64,000 nt of DNA, from contig LS997565.1 of assembly GCA_000469685.2 (NCBI GenBank), positions 15,621,235-15,685,234 on the forward strand, read 5' to 3'. A model generated the notes under the pieces. It ran no database searches. It was not told the DNA's origin and saw nothing but the letters and a program-made list of their open reading frames with translations. Origin of the DNA: Haemonchus contortus (lineage: Eukaryota; Nematoda; Chromadorea; Rhabditida; Trichostrongylidae). Numbering within the stretch: the first letter of the stretch is position 1; the number at the start of each line of letters is the position of its first letter. A program made the translations under genes and the position numbers. Below, in pieces: positions 43,126 to 53,880 of the stretch.

Positions 43126-44255
43126 TGGCTATGCACGCTCACGCGTGCAGTATATGTCGACGGCCACTTATCCACGATGGAGTCAATCAGCGGAATGTTG
43201 GATAATCAGAATAAGGTAGTTTTCTCTTGATTCGAACGCTGAGTTGCTGAGAACATCACGCTTGATATATTTCACTAGAGCAGAGTTATTAGTGCTTGAT
43301 CATACTCCGTCCACCTTGGTGCAAACCCTTCCCACAATAAACTTGACCACCTTCTTTTGACTGCTCCAAACCATTTTTTCTGCATTCCAGAGAGCCTTTC
43401 AAGAGATGAATTTTTGGTCCTAACCCCGCTTTCATGTGCCAGCTCCGCACCCTTCGAGGACTTAACTCCATTTGTTCCATTTCCTCTTACCACTTTTACT
43501 CGCGTTCTAGAACGTTTCTGAACAGGGTTTTCGAATTTCAGTATAAGCCCCGCCCACTTCGGTGCCAACCCCGCACACTTTCAGGATTTGACCATGTTTG
43601 TCCCATTACCTCTAACCACTTTTTCCCGCATTCTATAACGTTTCCGAACGAAGTTACACTCATTTTTGAAAAGTAGCTCTCACCTCAACGCACGCCCCGC
43701 TCCTCGTGGGCGGGGCCTAACTATACTTACGCATGCCCAGCACGCATAAGGCCTTGCCCACTCTTTTATTTTTTTCTGGCCTCGACGCCTTCGTTAAATC
43801 GAGTTATGAATGTCCGTGGAAAGAACCGCCCACTGCGAGAACGCTCCGCCCACCGCAGGTAAGCTTCCTTTATTTTAATTGTTGACCCATCCCTCACCTT
43901 TGCACATTTTTCCCTGGTGTCTGGAGTGTTATGAGACCGAATTAGAAGAATTCGCCCATGACCCCCCATTCCGGCGCATGCCCCGCCCCTTGGGGGCGGA
44001 GCTCCGCTAGGCTCACATGTGCTCTGTTGCACTTACCCTATGCTCAACTCATTCCAAACTTGACCCGACTTCTCCAGGTGTTTCTTCAGGTTATATCGAA
44101 TTTCCGTACAAACAAACAAACAAACAAACAAACAGACTCGAGCACTTTATATATAGTAATGATATTGCGGTACAATATATTACAATATATTAGTATACAA
44201 TATAATATACAATATCACAGTATGTAAAATACGAAATATTGCAATACAATATATA
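43126..44255. repeat. Inserted block with GC-rich hairpins and a (CAAA)6 tail
   Basis: Absent from unit 1, so inserted or lost after duplication. It contains two similar C-rich segments, small GC hairpins (GCCCCGCTCCTCGTGGGCGG near 43698; a second near 43978), a (CAAA)n run at 44109-44135 and an AT-rich repeat of TACAATATA units to about 44255. The tail suggests a non-LTR-type 3' end; no coding motif was seen. Confidence 0.5.
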
Positions 44256-44939
44256 TTAGTTACTTAATTATCAGTTACAATACGGAACACATCGAGTCAT
44301 ATCAAGCCAGTCGCAGATACTTGGAAAATAAGGGCCTACGGACTACTTGGACTCGGTTTCTTCAAATTTGCCGAATGCGTCATTTTTCTGCCCTCGGCCG
44401 GCGCACCCCCGTTTGATGTGTTCTTTGAGTGTTGTGCTCGCCTGTACAATGGCACCCCCACCAACACAGCCGTGGGCTTCACCCGGGATGTTTTCTCTGC
44501 GCTCTAGCCTCTCGCCGTCAGGGACACAGAGGAAGTTCAATAGTCACGTAACCAAAAATAAGGAATGGACTAAGTGGCGAATTTGAAAGGAAGAATAGAC
44601 ACCTTCTCTCTTCAGTGTTTCACCAAGATGTACTCAAGCTGTTCCAATAGAGAACACTATTTAGCGAAAGATTTTTGAGATTTTGTGGTTTACGTCCCAA
44701 TCATACAACTACTACTCAGAAGACATGTGATTACCCATGGCAAGATTTTGTTTGGATAACTCACTGCCTAGGCAGAGAATACTGCTCTTTGGTTCGCCTT
44801 CGATCCTTCACTGAACCACTAACACCGCTCGCGGAAACTATAACATCGTGATTAGGTTCTCACTGTCTTCCTGGCTACCAGGTCAGGCAAGACGGATATG
44901 TCGTTCTTTCAATTCTTCCTTCCGGTGTTCGACGTGTAA

Positions 44940-46300
44940 CCACAATGATGAAAATTCGTGTGACACCCGGTAGGATAGGATCAAACAAGTACGTCTCAAT
45001 AGTACGTCTCAATTTTCAGAGATGCCACAAACTTAGCCAGCCTGTTCACGCGGTGCCTATTGGAATGGAAAGCGCTCACGTCGTTGAAAATCATGCCTGT
45101 GTTGATCATGAACGACTTTCAATGCATCTTCGCATCGTGTGAGTCTCGGTATGAAGTTTTGGTATAGCCTCGGCCAAGATGGTACAACTCTTTATTCAGT
45201 CAACGTTTTGGCGTTCTCGCCTTCGTCAGGAACTGAAAATCAAAGAATATTTGAGATTCATCCGCATCGAGCTTCATTTCAGACTTCAGTTAGTTCAGGT
45301 ATAACCTAGAGAATCTAAAAGGATCTCGTAAACCACAACAGGGAATCTACCTTGGAAATAGGGAAGATGCCATGTGGACCACCTTTCAAACTGCCTATTT
45401 GAACAATTTCACAACGGGTGGGCTCAGAGTGGCCTGTAAATTTTAGCCCATGCAGGTCGAGAAACGGGGGGAATTCATTTGTTATAGCCAAGCAATCATT
45501 TTCCGATTAATTTTGAGGTCTTTTGCGCAGATCCAAAATGCTTTCAAAGTTTTTCGCGCGGAGGTCGTGGGCTCTCGCATCAAAATCCTGACTGAGACTT
45601 CAAACTCTATGCCTGAATGTATAAGAAATAAGATTCAACGATATTCGCAACTACCACTCAACCCCCTCGCTGTCTGTATCCTATAAATTTTCCACTCGAG
45701 TTAACGTTAGCAGAATTGGCAGAAAGCTAGTTGACATTCAACCGAGCAAGCAAGTTTTCGTGAAGGTTTCAGTACAAGCGATCACATCCACACTGTCACA
45801 AGACTCATTAAATTATCGCGAGACAAGTTACCGTTATGTCTGACGTTCATCTATTCGAAGAAAACCTTCGAAATCGTCGAGACAGAAGCGGTAGTCGAAG
45901 CCCAGGGAATCCAGGATGTTCTTACTCAACGTATAAGGATGCTTCGTGAGCTCAAAATACTTCATTCTACAAGAAAGACGTCACCAGAAGGGTACTGCAG
46001 TGCATGTCATCTTGCCCGAACCTTTCGATGCAGCCCTTGAGAAAATCATGCTTCATTTGGAAGGTAAAGACTTGTGAGTGGGGGTTTATACACAATACAC
46101 ATCGCGCAGACGGAACGAATGCTGGCCGTGTTCGACAGCGCTTTGGAAAGATCTGCGCACATTTAAATTCAGCGAACTCGACGTTCATAACAAACGGATT
46201 GGTACCTGATGCTCCTTCGACGTTGAATGGGACAAGCATCTCTAAATGCTCTAGTCACATGGCTAAAGAAGTGAACATGATGAGCGCCCTACAACGTAGC
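44940..46300 (+). pseudogene. RTE-like reverse transcriptase remnant, unit 3
   Basis: Collinear with 34320-35580. Readable pieces include a NTHRADGTNAGRVRQRF stretch and a segment just before a GTSISKCSS end. The same loss of frame as in unit 2 is seen at several points, so decay partly predates the duplication. Confidence 0.65.
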
Positions 46301-47391
46301 TGAGCAGAAGCACTAGCGCTGCATTGGTAGCATTTAACAGCATTAAGGTACAAGTGAAAAAGGCAAAAAACACACCGCCTCGCGCTACCCTTTTCTACAC
46401 CTTCTTGCTTTTACAAACTTTTACAAACACCTGGAAAACTTGCCATCGAGCAAGGCGAGAAGGACATGCTGTCAGTGTCATTTAGAAGGGGGACACTTGG
46501 AACTCCCTCAGACACTCGGACATGCAATTGAAGGAAGAATCCGAAGGCCAACGAAGTAATATTAGGGACACCGTTGCTCACACCAACGAATCGATGACCA
46601 GGTGGGCTGCACGCGATACTGTGATGACTGTCGGGCCAGGGCGGTCACTGAGTGGATCCTCCGAGACGTGAACGATTACCAGCGTGATTATCAGCATCAT
46701 GGTTAGATCCTTTTAAATATGTATGTTCTAAACATAAGGAATGTACTACATTGTGTCCTTATGATCCGCTGAATTACTCTGGCAGGCGACAGAGACTAAT
46801 GAAAAGGACGACATGAGACAGGTGATGAAGGTGATTGTGTTGCATTCTGGATGCGCTTATCTAATTCATATCAAGGCAAATTCGTCGTGAGGAATGTTCC
46901 AAAAACGACGAAGAAGCTCGGGATACGGAGGGATTCGGCTGTTGATGGTAAGAAAAGACGTTATTCTGTAGATAATGGAAACTTTGAGGGCATTATAAGG
47001 AGCTCAGTCCAAATTAGATCGGCGAAGAGTGAAGCTTATGATGCCTTCATCATACGGCAAATCGACTTTCGAGATACTGGGTCGAGAAAATCTCCAGGTT
47101 CCCCATACGATCTATTTTCCCATCTTTCCCTACACTTAGTGATCGTCTAACATCATCCCAAATTTACAAAAGTTGGTGCTGCGAAGAGTTCTTTTGATAT
47201 TGCACAACCAAAGAGACTTGTTGGTCTTGAGTCACCGTCTTGTTGATTTAATGTAGAGGATATGAAGAAAAATAAGCAGGGACGACGCGGGTCTCCTCAA
47301 GATTTGCCTGGATGACGGCAGAAAAGCGTTGTTTAACTCAGTCGCTGATCAAGACTTGAATACTTTGTGTTCCCAAGGGTAATAGAAAGGG

Positions 47392-48640
47392 CCCTCTCGC
47401 ACCCTAAAACTCGACGGTTAAGGCATAATGGAAGCTCCGTTCCCGACTCGCGCGGCCTTCCCGCCCCTTGATCGATGTCACGTCAGACGAGTGTCGAGGC
47501 GATACAGATTGCAAATACTCGTTCTAGGACCCACGCACAATCAGCTGATCGCCGAGTGTTGATTCGATGTTTTTCCCCCCATTCTTTTTTCCTTTGTTAT
47601 TCTTTTTGCTGCCACGATCCCTTATTTAAAGGCAGTGTTTAGAAAAAAGTTAGGGTACCCTTTTTTGACGGGAACTGATAGGACTACTCTAGAATAAAGC
47701 GATAACAACGAAACAAGCGCAAAAAACGATGAACAAAAATAATTACAAAGGGTCAGAAAAAGAGCTGGAAAGGGGGGTTGGACGTATTTCACATTGAAAA
47801 AACGACGGTTAGGGAGTGTTCGCGCGAAAATGCACGAACGCGACGCAATGTCCGCAATACAGACAACACATCGAAATTAACGGAGTTTCTGAAATAAAAA
47901 AAACATTTGCATGCAATAATCTGCACAAAATATGTTAAAATCTTCAATAAACTTACGAGAAAAGTTAAAGAATGATACCGAAAAAAATTAATAACAAAAA
48001 AAAAAAACAAACGATAGAATAATAGAAATAACAGCCGAATACTAGCCCTTGTGCGAGGCGGTCGACCAGCTGATCATTCCTGGCAATTTGCCAACCTGCG
48101 TATCGATTTTTCGCCAACTTCGCTCCAATGCGAAAGTGGTGAAGGAAAATTCGAACCCGTAGCCAGCCTAGCGAGGGGCGGAGGCATCCCGTCCCCCAAA
48201 GTTCCTGGCCTTATCGTGCCCTATCCAGCTGTTTTCCGGCCTAATTCCTGCACAAATGGTATCAGAGGGGGCTTCGAATTCAAACCATGTGCAAATCTCC
48301 GAAACAATTTTTTCGTGAACACTGCCTTTAATTTCCTACCCCAAGAGGCTGAAAAAAGAGAATTATTTTCGCTGTTACCAGGGTTTTTTGTTTACTTCTG
48401 CTTATAATGGAATGAATTTTTGCTTACCTTAGTCAGATATTTCCACCAGGACCGACAGTACGCGAAAACCCACACTGTACAACTCGTGCAAACGCCCCAC
48501 TCTTCTTCATTCTTCTGGCCTCATTCTCATCCAACCTCCTTCCTAACGATTTTTCGAAGTCTTTTTCCTTTTTGGAAACACCAATACAAGCAGTTCCTTC
48601 GCGTTCATTACATTATTTTCCGTCTTATCTTCCATTTTTC
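47392..48640. other. Insertion in unit 3, no gene recognised
   Basis: Sequence without counterpart in unit 2, between CTTTGTGTTCCCAAGGG and the palindrome at 48641. Opposed short repeats (AAAGGCAGTGTT near 47629 and AACACTGCCTTT near 48320) suggest an inverted-repeat element. The ORFs have no motif. Confidence 0.35.
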
Positions 48641-48753
48641 GTCATAATCTGGATTACTCAAAATTATCGTGAACTGTGCGTTCAAGGAGGCTTCGCTTGA
48701 AGCCTCCTTGAAGGCACAGTTCACGATAATTTTGAGTAATCCAGGTTATGACG
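48641..48753. repeat. Near-perfect palindrome, 54-bp arms
   Basis: GTCATAATCTGGATTACTCA and onward (48641-48694) pairs with about 48699-48753 around a loop of 4-5 bases, with few mismatches. Half of the same sequence (GCACAGTTCACGATAATTTT) recurs alone at about 60148, which marks it as a mobile hairpin family. Confidence 0.75.
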
Positions 48754-48769
48754 ATTTCAGATACAGTAG

Positions 48770-49600
48770 GTTGAGAGTAAGCTCGTGAAGTTTTACGATT
48801 TCTTTACTTCACAACAACTTTTTGCCTGTACCAAAAATGTGCTCTCTTCATTCTATAAGACTCTTTCTGCTATACGAAATTGAACTAATCTTCTTCTTGA
48901 GCGATTTGATTTTCATTACTTGATCGACCTAGAAATAAAATACTCACGAGGTGAAAAACAACATTTTCTCTACCCGCTCTTCTCCATTTTTTTATTTTTC
49001 TTCCCTTCTCCGACCAAAAAAGCGCTGAAGCTACCCGGTACATTTGCAATGTGTATGGAGAAGGCAAATCTAAATCTGGGATGGAAGTTATTTGAAAAAT
49101 TCAAAGATGGTAATATTGATGGAAGGTATTTTAAACTAGACGAAGAGGATCGCAAAGGGTATGGTATCCTGTTGCTGGAAGGACTGTCACGGTCGTCGAG
49201 AAGCTTCACATAGCTTAGCTACAATTTGTGAAAGAGGCTATGTGACTGATACCCTTCGAAAGAGTCAAACCCTTCTTCTTTCCTCTAAGGCCAGGCCCCA
49301 TTTTGCACAAGTCGTCAAGGCCGCGCTTCAGGAACTCCAACGGGAAGCACCATCATGTTCTCTGAACCTTATACAGATGGAATATCATTTTTCCTCTCCC
49401 CGTAGAACCATGGGAACGGCATTACTTTGACAATCAACAGGACCATTTAACCTGGCTCAACAAAATAACCAGATCAAGCGATTTTCGGCAGCTCGTCATT
49501 GAAAAGTTGGTGAGGAAAGGTCGCAAACAGTAGCGTGAGTGACGATAAGATTCCCAATTGATACTAATTGATTTTTTCTTGAATGAAAGTAATTGCAAGT
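48770..49600 (+). pseudogene. Mariner-type remnant, unit 3
   Basis: The least interrupted copy of this remnant. Plus-strand pieces read KARPHFAQVVKAALQELQRE near 49285, the N-A-R-P-H-V-A block with the second catalytic position changed or lost. In other frames the Y-H-F-F and R-R-W regions can be made out. Ends were not identified. Units 1 and 2 hold shorter or interrupted copies. Confidence 0.65.
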
Positions 49601-49614
49601 GAATGCTTACAGAG

Positions 49615-49800
49615 ATAGAGAGGTGTAAAATTTGGGTTGCGATGCTTGGTGCGGGTATATAGTCGGAGCTGGTGCGTGTGCAGGATCTTCGAATAATTCT
49701 GTTGTCGAGGCTTCTGGTGCAGATACATTTCTCGACCCGGCAGCGTCGTTTGGCTATAGTCGAGGGTCACATGTTAATTAGAAAGGGGAATTCGGGACTC
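49615..49800 (+). pseudogene. Small secreted-peptide frame, family 2, unit 3 (start lost)
   Basis: The start codon position reads ATA (49615-49617). Later residues GAGACAGSSNNSVVEASGAD and AASFGYSRGSHVN can be aligned with the unit-1 copy in a shifted frame. Decayed paralogue. Confidence 0.5.
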
Positions 49801-50018
49801 ATTTTAGCCTCTTCTTCTCTTAGTTTCTTCAAGATCGTAGCAACGCCTTCCTCTAGTAATCTTGGGTATATAAGCGATGTTTGATATCATCCTTCCTTGT
49901 ATAAAATCCACTGTCAAACGAACAAATGAACAAATAGAAGACATGCAATCACGCAGAGAGCATACCACACTTTCGAAAAATGAATCAACATGAAAAGAAA
50001 GTTTGAATATTAGAAAGG

Positions 50019-50126
50019 TTTATTTGTGGCGCTATGAGGAGAAAAAACTGATTAAAGTCCAATGCCGAATTTTGCTTCTTCTCATTTAGCCCAGCCGCAT
50101 TGAGGCCGTTTCGAGTGCACCTTCAC
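50019..50126 (-). other. Putative terminal exon with AATAAA signal, copy 6
   Basis: Same as copy 5: acceptor CTTTTCAG, GEGALETASMRLG then TAA, and AATAAA at 50019-50024, downstream of gene F. Confidence 0.35.
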
Positions 50127-50702
50127 CTGAAAAGTGGGCTATACTTCTGTTCGTCGAAATTCGTAATCCGGCAGTTTACCCTAAGGTAAGACGGAAAGTA
50201 CAGAGGTCGACTACTCCCTTTCTACTAACAAAAACGCATACAAACGGTTCAGGCGTAGGTGCAGCCTCTTACTGGATTCAATTTATTTGATAAATTTGAT
50301 CGAAGTACCTGCCTCTGCCTGTACAAAAGATTCCTTGAGCTTAATAAATGCATGACCCTGAATTAAGGGGGCTTTCTTAGTAATTGTATATTATTTAAGC
50401 CGATGGGCTGGGAATTCAGCTTATTCCTCTCTTTGAATGACAAAGACAGGAAGGAACGCGGATATACGTTGTCGCTTTTATGTTTTCTTCAACTGAGTTG
50501 CTTGGAACACTGGCAGAAGCTTAATTGAGATTACCCTCCCTCCTATGTGTACAAAAACCGTTGCTGCTTCGTAATTCCCACTTAAATTCAGCTACTCATG
50601 CATTCAAAATAGCTCATAATCTTGTCAACATATTAAATCTGAAGAAAACTATGAAATTGTCTAAAACAGGTGATCCAGATACATTCAGACCATTATTACC
50701 TT

Positions 50703-50984
50703 TTAAGAAACTATCACCATGTACGGAGGTGGTTCAAGATAGACTTGATTATTCTTCTCGCCTCGTTCCCAGACTTGAGGATCCTTCTCGCCTCGTTCCC
50801 GAAAGCCAACACCTGTCGGGGAGTTCAAAGTCCCTTTCAGCAATTGCTTCCAAGGGCATGATATCGTTGATCCTTGGACTGAACAGACGTTGACTACCGG
50901 TCCAATTCCCCACCAAGGTTGCCATCCGGGTATTTGACAGTACACAGCTGTTACAGCTACTAGTAGGATGACGGCGAAATGCAT
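50703..50984 (-). CDS. Small secreted-peptide gene, family 1, copy F (open)
   Basis: The 93-residue frame starts at 50984, one base after TTTCAG. It has a signal peptide (MHFAVILLVAVTAVYCQ), then IPGWQPWWGIGP, cysteines at 34 and 43 in a small loop, LKGTLNSPTGVGFRERG, a ten-residue tandem repeat (ERGEKDPQVW / ERGEKNNQVY) and PPPYMVIVS. The TAA precedes a donor-like AAAAG|GTAATAATGG. A long antisense frame exists on the plus strand, but it lacks a signal or motif. This is the most complete member of the D/E/F subfamily. I do not recognise the family; secretion is inferred. Confidence 0.6.
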   Translation of the reverse strand: MHFAVILLVAVTAVYCQIPGWQPWWGIGPVVNVCSVQGSTISCPWKQLLKGTLNSPTGVGFRERGEKDPQVWERGEKNNQVYLEPPPYMVIVS

Positions 50985-51140
50985 TCTGAAATGATTCGCT
51001 CTCATGATGAAACAAGAAGCTACTTTAACACAAAAAATCAGGTATTGAATGAGAAATACAATATTAAGGCTGGGCCCGTCCGGCACCTATGACATATACG
51101 CAAACTTTGCTTATGACACATCATTCTCTGATCCCACCAG

Positions 51141-51148
51141 ATTTTATA
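51141..51148 (-). promoter_or_regulatory. Family-1 core promoter motif, copy F
   Basis: TATAAAATCTGGTGGGA on the minus strand about 160 bp upstream of the ATG of copy F. Confidence 0.5.
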
Positions 51149-51309
51149 CTTCTCAGAAAATCCTTTATAGGTCATTTCAAATGCTTGAAGAAATTATACC
51201 GTCATTATGGAAATCTCCAGTCCTCCGTAAAAGATTTATCTTTCATAAACTTTGTGAAATCTGTGCCCGAAAATCATGCTATCGCCGCCTGAAGAACCAT
51301 TAACTTTGC

Positions 51310-51830
51310 CGACAACACGCATTCCAACGTGGCAGTATGCTCAGACTCTGCACGACAAGCCCACACTCAGTGTATGGCAGTGGCGGAGAAAGTACTACAG
51401 ACGTTCCGTATGGCAGGACATCATCAACGGGCTCTTTCCTAGACGAATGTCTACAAACGTTGGAAAAAACCAAAGCCGACGTTGTCAGTGTTTGTGAAAT
51501 TAGGAGAGCAGTTTCAGCTAAGTGGTCAAACAGTGGTGGAATTCTGCTAGGAAAAGAAGCCGAGAATGCATCCAGAGTAGACAGAGTCGGTTTTATCGTA
51601 AACGTACGTTTTTTCTTGCAATAACCGATCCCCACGAGCTTCCTATCCGAAGGTTTTCTGCAACAACTTAATTCCATTGCAAGTCAGATAGTTGCTCACC
51701 AACTTAGCAGTGTACACGCTGAAAGTCACACTGGAGCGAGGACTCTACGTGCAAAAAGTTTGGGACTACGAGCACTACCTATATTTAACTAACTAGTAGC
51801 TCAACCTTGTTATAACCGAGCTAAGACTAG
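51310..51830 (+). pseudogene. RTE endonuclease remnant, unit 3
   Basis: Collinear with the remnants in units 1 and 2. Readable pieces include ADVVSVCEIRRAVSAKWS and ENASRVDRVGFIVNV, close to the glutamate motif and the V-G-F-I-V block of RTE endonucleases. Confidence 0.6.
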
Positions 51831-51917
51831 GGGATTCCAAATCGATTCGTATAGGGAAAAGTTCGTGAACTGATTACAATGTGGAAAGGGGCTCAGGGGA
51901 GTCATAGTGAGAGGATG

Positions 51918-53145
51918 CGCCCACAAATATGGTAACAACTTTTCGGACTGTTTGAGGGCATCCCAAATCTGCACCTTCTCTCATATTTATGATATACCCT
52001 AACCCATACATCTACTTTGGTGCTCTCAATTCGTCCGATTTCGAAAAACTTTGAAGCCTCGCAGTCGTCCACCACCCGTTGCGTCTTTGCGCGCCTTCGG
52101 TGAGTCTTTTCCGGCATTGCTCCTCGTTTACTCATTTCCCACATGACGGTCCCTTGCCGTATGCGTAGACAGGTCAACGACAAACCCCGAAGCGGTCCTC
52201 ATGTTTCTCTTACGACCCCTTTTCTGAAGAGAATTGCTTGGGAAGGAGTACGCTGCGAAACCTGGAAACACGAGAAAAATGACTGCTGATTTGTTTGTAT
52301 GTATTACTTCGATGGGAAAAGTCTACTCCTAGTAAATACAATTGTATCCCGATAAGATTCGAGGGTCTTATAAGTTTGTGAAGGGAAGAAATTTCAAAGA
52401 AGAAACAAATGCCGTGCGCTACTTCCGCGCGGCACGAGCGTCGACAGACTTCCTTCTGAGTAAAGGTGTTCAGCGTGGAAGGAATGTTGAGATCCCAGAG
52501 TATACGTATAATTCACACCACGAGTGCTAAAGCCGCTGAAAAAAGTCGGATCGGCTCATAGCCATTTTCCCTTTTTCATGATGGTTTGGGCTAGAAACTC
52601 CACCATCAGAGCGATATCGCAAATTTTGGATGAGAAAAGTACGAAACTCAGTCCTAACCTCTCTAAGAAGAGTTTTTCTGAAAGGAAGCAGCTAAGGATT
52701 GAAGATTTTTTAGGGCTACGTTTTGAAAACTCTGGCGCAGTCGCTCACGAAAGGGAAAGGATCAAGACTGAAGAAACTCTCGCGCTTTATGTAAGCTTCC
52801 AGTCCTCCTACGAATTTCCTGGACCACAATTTGATGGGTCACTGGATGTGGTCCATACTGGAGAGAGAAGCCTGCGCGTCATAACGTACCACTGTTGCTG
52901 CTCCTAGGAAATAATAGAAGAAAGCCCGAGCTGGAGTTTTCTAAGAAAGTCTGTGTGGTACCGTCGATGAGTACCCCAAGCGTCTTCGAGCTGTATTCAG
53001 TGCAGAAGACGATTATGTAAAATAACCAAGTGTTCGCTCTGTAGATGCAATGCATAGTAAATAGTTCACATAATTTCACCGTGTCAGTGTATATTGCAGT
53101 TTCTGCACAGCAATTATTTTGTTACGATATTTATGGCGTACCCTC
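51918..53145. other. Insertion in unit 3, unassigned
   Basis: No counterpart in units 1 or 2. The plus-strand ORF 52524-52907 contains HFPFFMMVWARNST, reminiscent of the M-V-W-G/A block of Tc1-type transposases. The rest is not readable and terminal repeats were not found. Low-confidence transposon remnant. Confidence 0.3.
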
Positions 53146-53488
53146 TATTGAATGACATGCAAAAACGCCAAGTTTCATGGTTTCCAACGTGCTCGTCGAG
53201 CGAAGATTTTCACAAACTTTATGGAACATAAATCCATCCCTCGGTGGCGGAAAATTTCCACATTTCCATACTATTTGGTGGGTTTTTTGAAATTTCTAAA
53301 ATTATTAAATCTGTTGAAAGTATGGAATGTCGCAGCCACTGTCCAAGCAATAAAGCTGCAAACTGGACCCCATTTTTCATTTTTTTTTCACGTTCTTTTT
53401 CCATCACGAGACGAACTTGTGTTCAAATTCTGCTTTTTTTTCGCTTTGAATAGGTCCTTCATTCATCGTAACAGTAGATCATTTCAGG

Positions 53489-53880
53489 TAAAATTGATCC
53501 TCTTCTTACTGACATTTGCCAGGTGGCGCAGTGCTTATTTCGTGGATGGAAACCTTGGTATAGAACTGGACCACCATAGTCTATTCTAGGCTCTGTATAA
53601 GTGCATGGCGCTATCCTTCCCCTTTCACTTTGAAGCTTCTTCAGGTAGTGACTTTTGGTAATAAGCATTGAAGAATTGCAAACTAACGAAGGCGTTTTCA
53701 GATGCATCGAGCTATGTATCCATTTCCGAACAGGCTTCTCCTGTGATAACAACCCCTTCCACTCACAAAAAGACATCACCTTTCTATCATTTATCCCCAT
53801 CAGTCCTACGACTCAGTCCTACGACAACAACCTCTTTCATAAAATCATTAGTTGACGGTTGAGTTCCAATAGAGCCTTTT
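53489..53880 (+). pseudogene. Small secreted-peptide gene, family 1, copy J (start lost)
   Basis: TTTCAGG is followed by TAAAATTG where copy I has ATGAAATTG, so the start is gone. The signal region (KLILFLLTFA) is followed by a frameshift. In the core, CISAWRYPSPFTLKLLQ joins GSDFW and then the same TAA as in H and I. The TATATAA box of H and I reads TATTTGG here. Confidence 0.65.

Larger units (their letters stand above)
33961..44580. repeat. Tandem segmental duplication, unit 2
   Basis: Same order of parts as unit 1, longer because the RT/mariner join is complete, a 1255-bp mariner has inserted (37056-38310), and a block of about 1.1 kb with a (CAAA)6 tail has inserted at 43126-44255. Bases 33300-33960 in unit 1, and 42640-43125 with 44256-44580 here, contain no recognised gene. 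Confidence 0.75.

Noticed and set aside
44109..44135. CRISPR-like or other regular array
   Set aside because: It is a plain (CAAA)n run. No spaced direct repeats of CRISPR type occur anywhere in the window, and the DNA is eukaryotic.
49610..49640. TTTGGGTTGC as a mariner terminal repeat in the family-2 peptide segment
   Set aside because: The orientation is opposite to that expected for a right end, and no matching left end or TA pair is found.
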